A DNA stretch of 64,000 bases from Haematobia irritans (taxonomy: Eukaryota; Arthropoda; Insecta; Diptera; Muscidae). The stretch spans positions 151,527,526-151,591,525 of the forward strand of contig NC_134397.1 in the NCBI RefSeq assembly GCF_050003625.1, read 5' to 3'. The notes beneath the pieces are model-generated. The model was not told where the DNA came from. It worked only from the letters and a program-made list of their open reading frames with translations, and ran no database searches. Shown in pieces: positions 9,974 to 20,168 of the stretch; the first letter of the stretch is position 1; each line of letters begins with the position of its first letter. Position numbers and translations under genes: made by a program.

Positions 9974-11804
9974 CACACAAAAAAAATTTTTTTGATTTCA
10001 ATCACGAAAATCGCAGATTCAATCATTTTTTTAATTGAAATGTCTTCAATCACGAAAATGATAGTATCAATCATCCATTTTGATTGAAAACCAACACGAT
10101 TTTCAATTAAAAATTTAATTGACTTTTGTCACGGAATCAATTAATTGTATGATTGAATCAATTAAAAACGTGATTGATTTTTAACATAAAATTCAATCAC
10201 AGTTTTAATTGAATCAATTAAAATTTTAATTAATTTAGCGACAAAAATCAATCAACTATTTGATTCATTCAATTAAATAATTAATTGAAATTGGTTATAA
10301 ATTTCGATCAAAAAATTTATATATTGCGACCCCAAAACCGTATTTAGTTTTATTTGAAATAAAAGAAAATATGTATTTCTTATAATATTTATATTTTATT
10401 ATTTTTTTTTTAATTATGCAATAGACAAATAAATTTGGTTCTTTTCATTTGTGTTTTGTTCTAACATAACTTACAAATACAATTACTATCAATAACAACT
10501 ATAGGGTGAAAAAATAAATTATATAAATCATTACCTTCCTTATAATAATAACCATGTTAGCATGTTCCTTCTAATATGTAGATGCGCCTAGATTTCCAAT
10601 AATCAGCAGACTGTAAGCTAAATTAGTTTTTCTGAAAGTAAACAGAATAATTCGAATTTAATTTTGTTCAATTAAAAGTTAATTTTGTTAAGTATTACCT
10701 GCATAAAATATCAAGTTCAATTCTTAGTTCCAGGTTGCAGATTTATAATCTTCTTTTGCAGTTGTAGTCTTTTAGCATAAAAAGGTGTATTAAGGAGCTC
10801 GGTAATTTAATTTTAGTAACAATTCCTTTCCAAAATTTCCACACATTGAAATCGTCTATTAAAATTTGAACCAATCAAAGACAACAAATAATGGGAAAGC
10901 AATGTACTATTTGGTATTATATTGATGATACTTTGCAAATTCTGGAAATAGTTAAAAATATAAATGGAAAATACATATTTACCCACTTTTTTATTGCAAA
11001 CATATTCTTATATATTTGATAAAATGATGGAGTTGATGGGATTGATTGGTCAATTTCACGAAATGAAATTGGTCACTAAAAGAAATGAAAAAAATATATT
11101 TTTTTAGTCCGTTTAATCTAAACAGGCTTCAATGGAAAACGGTATTCACATTTCATAATTTCTTACCTTCAATAAACGTAGATTGTTTTCCATTTTTACA
11201 ATACCGCAAAACACAGGTAATTTCAAATGCGTTCTGTCATATATTTTTTTCAAACCTTTACCACGTGGCCATTTGTTGTTGCACACTTTATTTATTTCAA
11301 CTCTTTGCTATGATTTGTTGTTGCGTTCAAAATATTTATGCACACATTTTGAATGCAGCAGACAGAATGTCGCCAATCATGTTTTTCAATTTACGTGAAA
11401 AACAAAAACCCAACCGTTCGTTATGAGTTACTTCAACAGACTGATCTCTCCATCATACCTTGTTGAATAAATACCCATTCTCTTGTTCTCTTTTCGCTCT
11501 TTCCATTGCTCAAAATTATTCAATGTCAATCACAAAGGTGATTGGATCAATCACATGTGTAATTGGAAACGGAAAAATGTCAATCACGTTTGTAATTGAA
11601 AATTATTTCCGAATTGATTAACAAATTGATTGATTCAATTAATATTTTAATTGGAAACGTAACAAATATCAATCATTTTTTTAATTGGTTTTTATTCGGA
11701 TTTGATTAAATAATTAATTGAATCAATTAACATATTAATTGAACCCATTTCCAAATTCAATTAAGTGTTTAATTGAAAAAATGTTGGTCATAATTTTTTG
11801 TGTG
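9974..11804. mobile_element. 1.8-kb element with CACACAAA ends, TA duplication
   Basis: Starts CACACAAAAAAAATTT and ends AATTTTTTGTGTG, with TA at 9972-9973 and 11805-11806. The outer 300-350 bp on each side are palindromic CAATTAA/TTAATTG words like those in the 287-bp relative at 486-772. The central part (about 10330-11500) is A+T-rich and single-copy in this window. The open frame 11085-11426 has no recognised motif and is probably spurious. This is the long form of the same MITE family. Confidence 0.75.
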
Positions 11805-12005
11805 TAGTGATAAAAAAATTAGTTGCCAGTACACTTGGTTTGATTTGAAACCCTCAGAGATCACATGTTCAAAGCATATTTGTTTTGAACTTTCATTCTG
11901 AAACACACTTCAAAATTAATGAAATCGCCTTTAAATTTGTTGACTTTTTGCATCTTGACTACAAAACAAAAGAACGTTTAAAAATTGGAGATTTTTTCAT
12001 CACTT

Positions 12006-12638
12006 CACTGAAAAAAATATTTACGTGATATTAAAGATAAAGCAACCTAAATTTTAGGATGCGAAATTTACAAAATATTAAGGAAAATTTCCTTAAAATA
12101 ATGAAATTTTAATTAAAATAAAGTTTATAAATGTTGTTTCATTAAATTTAGGACATACATTTTGTAAACTTGCGTCCCTCCGTTAAAGTCAAATGTCTTT
12201 GAATTAAGGCTAATTTTCCTTAAAGTAAAGAAACACATTTTTGATTTAAAGCAATTGTCCTTAAATTAACTGAAATATTGAAACTTTAGATTTAAGATAA
12301 AAACACTTTAAATATAGGCTAAGACTTATTTTGAGGATTAAGGGTCTTTGGTTTAAAGTTTTTTTTTCTCTAATTAAGAAAACATTTTTTACTTTAAAGT
12401 ATAAGTTATAATTTGGACTATAAAAGTGGCACATGTTTGTACGCGAGTAAAAGAAAGAAAATTTGATAAATGAGATCTGTATCCTAATTTTAATTTTATT
12501 GGTTCTATATTTAAAGCCAGATAGGTCGCTGAAATATTTCTTTATTTTAAAGAAACCGTATCTTTGGCTCGGAATCAATACAAAAATCCTTAACGGAAGG
12601 TCAAACTCATGGGATCCAAGTAAACTTTTTTTTGAGTG
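12006..12638. mobile_element. CACTGAAAA-type MITE, diverged copy
   Basis: Ends are CACTGAAAAAAA at 12006 and TTTTTTTTGAGTG at 12638. Internal words such as 'tttaaagaaaccgtatctttggctcggaatcaatac' relate it to the better-preserved copies at 30252-30899 and 37574-38216. It has no coding capacity. Confidence 0.6.
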
Positions 12639-12639
12639 C

Positions 12640-12939
12640 TTATTTGAAAGACGTTTTTACCACAAACAAGGCATAATATCTACTTATAGTCGAGTCCGAA
12701 TTTGGAAATTTAAGTTGTCATTAACATAATTTTAAAATACTCTGATAGTACATGCAGATAAAAGCTGAAAAACGAATAAATTAAGCACTGTTTCCTAGAA
12801 TCAAGTAGGCAAACCTTAAATTTAAAAGAGAATTGTGTCTTAGATTTGTCCTTACTTCAATTCTCTGGTTCTTTGGATCAGAATCAACACCAAAATCAGT
12901 GGTGTAAAGACAAAATCTTTGGAAACGGGCATGCCTTTT
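12640..12939. mobile_element. CACTGAAAA-type MITE, truncated inverted copy
   Basis: The segment about 12755-12939 is the reverse complement of the first part of the MITE at 30252-30899: 'tttcctagaatcaagtaggc', 'aaaagagaattgtgtctta', then 'aaatctttggaaac' leading into a T-run. An E fragment begins directly in that T-run at 12940. Confidence 0.6.
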
Positions 12940-13257
12940 TATACCCTGCACCACACTGTGGAACAGGGTGTTATAAGTTATTACATATGTTTGCAACACC
13001 CAGAAGGATAAGAGATACACATATGGTGTCTTTGGCAATATTGCTCAGGGCCGGCCCCTGAGTCGATCTAGCCATGTCCGTCAATCCTTCTGTCTGTGAA
13101 CACACTTTTGTCATCTAGGTCGCAATTTTAGTCCAATCGACTTCAAATTTGGCATAAGTATGTACTTTGGGTCAGAATAGAACCCTATTGATTTTGCAAT
13201 AAATCGGTTCAGTTTTAGATATAGCTCCCATATATATCATTCACCCGGTATCTACTA
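12940..13257 (+). mobile_element. E-like element, second subfamily, 5' part
   Basis: It starts TATACCCTGCACCACACTGTGGAACAGGG, which folds into a hairpin, then has the 'GAGTCGATCTAGCCATGTCCGTC' core, a short GTCY run and the phrase 'tttggcataagtatg...tgggtcagaatagaaccc'. The same 5' block occurs at 56761-57180, and a 3' end of this subfamily ends at 60577. A mariner copy interrupts it at 13258; about 15605-15695 may be its continuation. Confidence 0.7.
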
Positions 13258-13304
13258 ACAGGTTGGCTGATAAGTCCCCGATCTAACAAAGAAAAACACA
13301 TTTT

Positions 13305-13434
13305 ATTTCATGTTAGCCTGATACCGAAACAGGCAATTGACGTCCAAATGCATTATATCTAATTATAGAATTATTTTTCGAGCTTTATGGACAGATATAG
13401 ATTAAGGAACATGGTTAATAGAGCCATTGAAAAG
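13305..13434. mobile_element. 130-bp insertion with 8-bp target duplication
   Basis: The segment from ATTTCATGTTAGCC to GCCATTGAAAAG is flanked by the direct repeat CACATTTT (13297-13304 and 13435-13442), and its removal restores the expected mariner sequence. The same segment is the left end of the palindromic element at 41654-42444. An 8-bp duplication is typical of hAT-like elements, but the ends do not show clear inverted repeats. Confidence 0.65.
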
Positions 13435-13462
13435 CACATTTTTTTGTCAAAATTCGTTTTTA

Positions 13463-14512
13463 TTATTCAACATAGTTCCCTTCAAGAGCTCTACAACGAT
13501 TATAACGAATTTTTTGATACCATTTTGGTAGTACTCTTTCGGTTTTGCCTCAAAATAGGCCTCATTTTCGGCTATCACCTCTTCATTGCAGCCAAATTTT
13601 TTCCCTGCGAGCATCCTTTTGAGGTCTGAGAACAAGAAAAAGTCGCTGGGGCCAGATCTAAAGAATACGGTGGGTGGGGAAGCAATTCGAAGCCCAATTC
13701 GTGAATTTTTGCCATTGTTCTCAATGACTTGTGATGTCTTGGTGGAACAACACTTTTTTCTTTTTTTCTTTTTTCTTTCTTCATATGGGGCCGTTTTGCC
13801 GCGATTTCGACCTTCAAACGCCCCAATAACGCCATATAATAGTCACTGTTGATGGTATTTCCCTTCTCAAGATAATCGATAAAAATTATTCCATGCGCAT
13901 CCCAAAAACAGAGGCCATTACTTTGCCAGCGGACTTTTGAGTCTTTCCACGCTTCGTAGACGGCTCACCGGTCTTTGTCCACTCAGCCGGCTGTCGATTG
14001 GACTCGGGTGTATAGTGTTGGAGCCATGTTTCATCCATTGTCACATATCGACGGAAAAACTCGGGAATATTATGAGTTAACAGCTGCAAACACCGCTCAG
14101 AATCATCAACACGTTGTTGTTTTTGGTCAAATGTGAGCTCGCGCGGCACCCATTTTGCACAGAGCTTCCGCATATACAAATATTGATGAATGATATGACC
14201 AACACGTTCCTTTGATATCTTTAAGGCCTCTGCTATCTCGATCAACTTCATTTTACGTTCATTCACAATCATTTTGTGGATTTTTTTGATGTTTTCGTCG
14301 GTAACCAGCTTTCCTTTCGGTCGTCCACTGCGTTCACCGTCCTCCGTGCTCATTTCACCACGCTTGAATTTTGCATATCTATAAATTATTGTTGATTTCC
14401 CTGGGGCAGAGTCCGGAAACTCATTATCAAGCCAAGTTTTTGCTTCCACCGTATTTTTTCCCTTCATAATACTGTTTGTATTTTATCAAAACACGGAATT
14501 CCTTTTTTCCAT
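13463..14512 (-). pseudogene. Mariner transposase pseudogene (irritans subfamily, Himar1-like)
   Basis: A mariner transposase cuts and pastes its element at TA sites in the nucleus. The original reading frame ran from an ATG at 14512 to a stop at 13463-13465, about 350 codons, as in Himar1. The longest surviving frame (13886-14467) holds the N-terminal helix-turn-helix region, the WVPRELTF linker and the YVTMDETW motif with the first catalytic Asp. Further pieces are at 13575-13835 and 13447-13635 in other frames. A deletion after HQD removes the residues following the second Asp, a one-base loss near 13650 shifts the frame before the third Asp (D,D34D triad), and other indels lie near the start codon, near 13912 and near 13508. 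The protein cannot be made. Family assignment is very secure. Confidence 0.95.
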
Positions 14513-14984
14513 TTTTTTCACAATAACAAAAGTTGATTCACACAAGACGCTCTATCTCACAAACTAATTGACTTACAGACGTCAAATTTTGGCACGAATC
14601 ATTCGAAGTTTGGTACTATATAAAAATAATATGCATTTAATACTAGCGACGCCATCTACACGCAAAAAAATAATTCTTTCCTCCCAAACGAAATTTTAGA
14701 CAAGCAAAGTTCGTTTCTCATTTGCTTTTCGCTGTAAGGAAGTGTATTTGGAAGAAAAGTGTATACTTTTTGTGATAAACGTTTATTCTTTTCCAGGATG
14801 TAAAAACAATTTTATAAAGACAAACTAAAAAAAAAAACATTGTTTTCTTGCTAATTGCATTTTCCCTCACATCTTTCTCACACCCACGAGGTTTTTTAAT
14901 TCTTAGCACCTTTTTCTTGTAATACAAACAATGTAGAAGAAATTATACGATTTTATAAATTTTTAAAATTTTTTTACCTTTCGC

Positions 14985-15052
14985 CTGGACGGAGAATCGA
15001 ACCGCGGACCATGCACTTTGTAAGCCAACACACTAACCACTGAGCTATGTAC
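14985..15052 (-). other. tRNA-like Pol III unit
   Basis: Read on minus: TAGCTCAGTGGTTAGTGTG (box A-like), an anticodon-arm region TTGGCTTACAAAG, then GGTTCGATTCTCCG (box B). Acceptor strands do not pair well, so it is tRNA-derived rather than a functional tRNA. Confidence 0.6.
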
Positions 15053-15169
15053 CTGTTATGGTCATCAATAGATAAATATCCATATAAGTTATATTTATAT
15101 AGCATAGCTTGCGGCGCCCACGAACCGAATAAACAAAGTTTATTTAACAGAAACAAACATTTAGTTTGG

Positions 15170-15240
15170 GACCGTGGAACAGTGGTTGCTACGTCCGACT
15201 TGCATGCCAAGGGTCGTGGGTTCGATCCCTGCGTCGGCCA
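15170..15240 (+). other. tRNA-like Pol III unit
   Basis: GTGGAACAGTGGTTGCTACG, then CTTGCATGCCAAGGGTCGTG and box B GGGTTCGATCCC. It faces away from the minus-strand unit 120 bp upstream. The pair is repeated in the same divergent arrangement at 57830-58085. Confidence 0.6.
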
Positions 15241-15604
15241 AAGTTTTTTTTGTTTTTTTTTTTTGTTACATATATTCCAGATATGTTCGGAAGATTCCAA
15301 AAAAATTACATTGTAGTATATTAAATTTTGAACTGTAAAATGTGTCTTATTAAAGACCTAAAGTTAGAAAAGAACAGTGTTTGATATAAACGAAATGGAC
15401 TGTGTTGTTGTTTCAAAAATAACTTTTTTTATTGAAAAAATAAAAATTTTGTAATAAACGAATTTTTTTGGTAATAAAAGTTTAAAATTTTCGAAGCAAT
15501 TCAAAAAACTCTAACAAAAGAAAAACGTTTTCGGTACACGTTTTCCAAACGTTTTTTTTTCTTTGCGTGTATGTGTCAGACCGGGGACTTATCAGGCAAC
15601 CTGT

Positions 15605-15902
15605 TATTTAGGACCCAGAAAAATCTGCATCGCATTTATTTTTACCGGTCCATATGATAAGGCATCGATGTAGACCGATTTAAATGCTTGAGGGTTCATC
15701 CAAAGAAAATATATTTTCCTCCTGAATGAAATTTTAGACAAACGAAATTCCCCTTTCGTATAAAGTATATTCGTGTAGAGCAAATTAATCGAAATTTTTG
15801 ATAAGCGATTCAACGATTGTCTCCAAAATTTGGGTCAAAAGAAAACTTTGCTTGTCTAAAAAATCGTTCTTCAGAAAAGAATACTTCTTTCAGTGTATAG
15901 CA
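15605..15902. mobile_element. E remnant plus MITE fragment
   Basis: About 15605-15695 ('accggtccatatgataagg', 'gtagaccgattt') looks like decayed E repeats and probably continues the element broken at 13257. About 15698-15898 shares 'gaaattttagacaa' and related words with the start of the MITE at 14659 and ends in 'ttctttcagtgtatag'. Confidence 0.45.
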
Positions 15903-16292
15903 GGCGCACTGATCATGCTTGAAACTGAATTTAAATTTTCCAGATTTTACTCCTCGTAATTATTTAAATAATTTAAGATTTCAAATCAAGGCGTTGTTTC
16001 ATCATTTACACGATATGTTTATGATTTCTCTAAAACTCAAACAAAATTGGTTCTCATAAATCCAGAATCTGATCTGGTCTTCATAGGTAGAATCTTTAAA
16101 TTTATCTTCGGGAAGCGTACTGGTTGAACTGATTTGCTTGGGAGAATATTTGTCATCAAACCCCCTTAATTTCTATATATTATCAAGTAATCCGCTACGA
16201 CAAAGAGTTTTCAAAGTAAACTTTTATATTTGATTTCTGGTAGTGGATATTTAAGATTCGGCCCCGCTGAAATAACTGCTGTATATACTTGT
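15903..16292 (+). mobile_element. 3' end of an E element (same subfamily as E9/E14)
   Basis: Homologous to the last 330 bp of the element ending at 56636: 'cactgatcatg', 'tttaagatttcaaatcaagg', 'aaatttatcttcgggaag' and 'atatttaagattcggcc', ending in GTATATACTTGT. The 3' hairpin has lost part of one arm (gccccgctgaaa instead of gcccggccgaac). Confidence 0.7.
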
Positions 16293-16331
16293 TTTTTCTC
16301 CAATTTGCGTTCTTACTTTTTACTTTTTTGT

Positions 16332-18316
16332 TATACCCTCCATCATAAGATGGGGGTATATTAACTTTGTCATTCCGTTTGTAACACATCGAAATATTGC
16401 TCTAAGACCCCATAAAGCATATATATATATATATTCTGGGTCGTGGTGAAATTCTGAGTCGATCTAAGCATGTCCGTCCGTCTGTTGAAATCACGCTAAC
16501 TTCCGAACGAAACAAGCTATCGACTTGAAACTTGGCACAAGTAGTTGCTATCGATGTAGGTCGGATGGTATTGAAAATGGGCCATATCGGTCCATTTTTA
16601 CGTATAGCCCCCATATAAAGGGACCCTCAGATTTGGCTTGTGGAGCCTCTAACAGAAGCATATTTCATCCGATCCGGCTGAAATTTGATACAACCAGGCA
16701 AAAATTGGTCCACATCGGTCCATAATTATATATAGCCCCCATATAAACCGATCCCCAGATTTGGCTTGTGGAGCCTCTAAGAGAAGCATATTTCATCCTA
16801 TCCAGCTGAAATTTGGTACATGGTGTTGGTATATGGTCTCTAACAATCATGCAAAAATTGGTCCACATCGGTCCATAATTATATATAGCCCTCATAGAAA
16901 CCGATCCCCAGATTTGGCTTTCGGCGCCTGAAAGAGAAGCAAATTTCATCCGATCCGGCTGAAATTTGCTACATGATGTTGGTATACGGTCTTTAATAAC
17001 CATGCAAAAATTGGTCCACATCGGTCCATAATTATATATAGACCCCATATAAACCGATCTCCAGATTTGGCTTGCAAAGCCTCAAAGAGAAGCAAATTGC
17101 ATCCGATCCGGCTGAAATTTGGTACATGGTATTGGTATATGGTCTCTAACAACCGTGCAAAAATTGGTCCACATCGGTCCATAATTATATATAGCGCCCA
17201 TATAAACCGATCCCCAGATTTGGGTTGCGGAGCCTCAAATAGAAGCAAATTTCATCCGATCCGCCTGAAATTTGGTACATGGTATTGGTATATGGTCTCT
17301 AACAACCGTGAAAAAATTGGTCGATATCGGTCCATAATTATATATAGCCCCCATATAAACCGATCCCCAGATTTGACTTGCGAAGTCTTCAAGAGAAGCA
17401 AATTTCATCCAATCCGGTTGTAATTTGGAACATGGTGTTAGTATATGATTTTTAACAACCGTGCCAGAATTGATCCATATCGGTCCATAATTATATATAG
17501 CCCCATATAAAACGTTCTCCAGATTTGACCTCCGGAGCCTCTTGGAGGAGCAAAATAAATCCGATCCGGTTCAAATTAGGAACGTGGTGTTAGTATATGC
17601 TCGCTAACAACCATACCAAAATTGGTCCAATCACACAAAAATTGGTCCTATCTGTTCATAATCATGGTTGCCACTATAGCCTAAAATAATCTACCAAAAT
17701 TTTATTTCTATAGAAAATTTTGTCAAAATTTTATTTCTAGAGAAAATTTTGTTAAAATTTTATTCGGTTCATAATAAAATTTTCATCATTGTCAAAATTT
17801 TATTTCTATAGGAAATTTTGTCAAAATTTTATTTCTATAGAAAATTTTGTCAAAAGTTTATTTCTATAGAAACTTTGTTAAAATTTTATTTCTGTAGAAA
17901 TTTTTGTAAAAAATTTCTTTCTATAGAAAATTTTGTCAAAATTTTTGTTTCTATAGAAAATTTTATGAAAATTTTATTTCTATAGACAATTTTGTGAAAA
18001 TTTTATTTCTATAGAAAATTTTGTTAAAATTTTATTTCTGTAGAAAATTTTGTCAAAATTTTATGTCTACTTTGTCAAACTGAGTTATATACGTATTGGA
18101 TCGATCTTTTTTGATTTAATATATACCACGTATGGACTTACATACAATTTAGAAGATGGTGTTAGGAGGTTTTAAGATACCTTGCCATCGGCAAGCGTTA
18201 CCGCAACTTAAGTAATTCGATTGTGGATGGCAGTGTTTAGAAGAAGTTTCTACGCAATCCATGATGGAGGGTACATAAGCTTCGGCGTGGCCGAACTTAC
18301 GGCCGTATATACTTGT
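16332..18316 (+). mobile_element. E element copy 3, full modular structure
   Basis: This is the clearest complete copy. It has: 5' hairpin TATACCC with CCATC/GATGG arms (16332-16360); (TA)n next to the core and GTCCGTCCGTC (16420-16485); six to seven 153-bp repeats (16600-17640); the junction 'ggttgccactatagcc'; a 29-bp satellite array (17690-18075); a conserved 3' block starting near 18085; palindrome TTCGGCGTGGCCGAA; and ACTTGT at 18316. It has no coding capacity; the 100-127-codon open frames on both strands come from the 51-codon repeat. Confidence 0.9.
17690..18075. repeat. 29-bp satellite module inside E3
   Basis: About thirteen units of AAAATTTTATTTCTATAGAA-type satellite between the 153-bp repeats and the 3' block of E3. 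The same position is occupied by satellite in E4, E6, E7, E10 and E11. Confidence 0.9.
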
Positions 18317-19344
18317 TATACTTTTATTTTCTTATTATCTAGTTGGTACAAATTGAAAAACTTCTTCGCTTCCACAGGGGGTTGAACATGGGTCTGTTGG
18401 CACCATAACAGAACGACTTGGCACATTCAGCCACAAACGCCATCGAACACGATGCATTAAAACGTTTATTCAAATGTTTGTGATATGAACCTAATCTGAC
18501 ACCATGGCATGACATTCTAACTACTTCCTGAGATATTTTGAACAACTTCCAATTTTTCTTGCTGGGTAGTATTCTTTGAGTTGACATCTCAATGCAATTA
18601 CAGACAAAACATAGGGTCTTATTTATAAAAGACACAAAAATTGCAACCCTAATATATCATTAAATTAACAACATTTGAATTGTTACATGGGTTAAAATAA
18701 TTTTGTTTTTGTCAAGTATGACAATAGCTTCTTTGGATCTTTTTTTTCTCTTAGATCCATTCATGGTTCAACAATTTCGCAAAGTAACGAGCTAGTTTCA
18801 TCCATTTTTTATTTCATTCTATTTTTTCCCCTGGACTTGTATAAAATTAATGGTCACTCAGTCAGCAGTAGATAGATTGATGTAACTTCATTCATCCTTT
18901 TTTGCCGTAATTCTGTGGTGCTCCCTAAGGACAAACATGCCAGTTATGCCATTGTGGAAAATTATATTAATCTTGATTTTTTTCTTTCTTGGTTTTCTTT
19001 GTTTCCATAACATTTACACTTCACTTCTTTTGGGTGTTTTTTTTTGTTCCCTAGGTAGATGTATGGTAGTTAAACGGGAACATTGGTATTTATATTAAGA
19101 TTTGTGTAATGCTTAAAATATGTTCGGTAGTTATTTTATGGATTTTTCATTGTGGAGAGTTACATTTTTTGAAGAAGGTCATATTGAAACCACTATAGAT
19201 AATCTCATTATTTTTTCCTTTATAAATATCATAAGAATTATGATTTGAGGTTTCAACATAAGAGTAAAATGTGGATAATGTGGATAGAGTATTTTGGGGA
19301 TTTTAAAAAATGCGATGAGTATTTTTTTTAAAAGAGACTGAAAA
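18317..19344. other. Low-repeat tract with a MITE remnant
   Basis: No credible gene. The open frame 18339-18635 (minus, 98 codons) ends in a basic segment and contains scattered Cys, but the region 18525-18580 reads on minus as CCCAGCAAGAAAAATTGGAAG, the start of the CCCAGCAAAAA MITE family seen at 61115. It is therefore probably MITE-derived. The rest (18640-19340) is A+T-rich without recognised features. Confidence 0.5.
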
Positions 19345-19530
19345 TTTTGAAAATTTTTATTTCTATAGAAAATTTTGTCAAAATTTTATTTCTACAGAAA
19401 ATTTTGTCAAAATTTTATTTCTACAGAAAATTTTGTCAAAATTTATATTTCTATAGAAAATTTTGTCAAAATTTTATTTCTACAGAAAATTTTGTTAAAA
19501 TTTTATTTCTATAGCAAACTGAAGTACTCG
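19345..19530. repeat. 29-bp satellite, short array
   Basis: Six units of the 29-bp satellite, several with the variant CTACAGAAA. It is followed by about 330 bp of single-copy DNA containing two inverted 'ctaccaa/ttggtag' words. Confidence 0.85.
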
Positions 19531-19864
19531 TACTTTGTAATTAGAGATGAAAATTTCGCAAAATCTACCAAAATATGAAGAATACTACCAATCGATCAAA
19601 CAGTAAAAAATTTACCATTATTTGTCGTTCTACCAACTGTGGCAACCTTATGTACAATGCTATTCGGATGATAAGGTGCATAGTTGCCACATTACCGAAT
19701 TTCAGAAAGCGACAATAGGCCCCACTTGAAATCGAAACACATCACGGTTGTCACAGTTGATAGAGTTGTACCTAAACTGGTAGATTTTTCACTGTTTGGT
19801 ATATTGGTAGTATTCTTGATGTTTTAGTAGATTTTGAAAACATTCCCCTCTAACTATCATAAGA

Positions 19865-20168
19865 AGTACTTTACAAATTTTCTATGGGAATAAAATTATG
19901 ACAAAATTTTCTATAGAAATAAAATTTTACAAAATTTTCTATAGAAATAAAATCTTTACATATTTTCTATAGAAATAAAATTTTGATAAGCTAATCTATA
20001 GGAATAAAATATTGACAAAACTTTTTACAGAAATAATGTGACAAAATTTCTTATAGAACTAAACTTTTGACAAAATTATCTATAGAAATATTTTTTTTTC
20101 AAAATTTTCTCTAGAAATAAAATTTTTTCAAAATTTTCTATAGAAATAGAATTTTGACAAAGTCCCTA
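19865..20168. repeat. 29-bp satellite array 3, left part
   Basis: Units carry private variants (tatgggaataaaattatgac, atctttacatatttt, agctaatctatagg) that recur in the same order at 20866-21170, so this block is one copy of a higher-order repeat. It is interrupted by a MITE at 20169. Confidence 0.9.

Larger units (their letters stand above)
14659..15569. mobile_element. 911-bp MITE carrying two opposed tRNA-like units
   Basis: Ends CACGCAAAAAAATAAT and TTTCTTTGCGTG, flanked by TA (14657-14658, 15570-15571) inside the mariner 3' end. The interior contains a minus-strand tRNA-like unit (about 14985-15052, with GGTTCGATTCTCC as box B) and a plus-strand one (about 15170-15240, with GGTTCGATCCC). 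A homologous interior occurs in the MITE at 57518-59308. No protein is encoded. Confidence 0.75.
13258..15604 (-). mobile_element. Himar1-like mariner element, broken and interrupted
   Basis: Terminal inverted repeats ACAGGTTGGCTGATAAGTCC (13258) and the matching end ACTTATCAGGCAACCTGT (15604) are of the irritans-mariner type. TA flanks both sides (13256-13257, 15605-15606). Two later insertions lie inside: a 130-bp segment (13305-13434) with an 8-bp duplication, and a 911-bp MITE (14659-15569) near the other end. Without these the element is about 1.3 kb, the normal length of a mariner. It is a dead copy with several frameshifts. Confidence 0.95.

Noticed and set aside
11085..11426. 113-codon frame inside the 1.8-kb MITE as a transposase
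   Set aside because: No DDE-type or helix-turn-helix motif; hydrophobic/aromatic composition matches A+T-rich non-coding DNA.
14985..15240. Pair of functional tRNA genes
   Set aside because: Acceptor stems do not form and the pair is carried by a mobile element that recurs at 57518-59308.
18339..18635. 98-codon minus-strand frame with several Cys as a host gene
   Set aside because: Its 5' part overlaps a CCCAGCAAGAAAA MITE end and the rest has no recognised motif.
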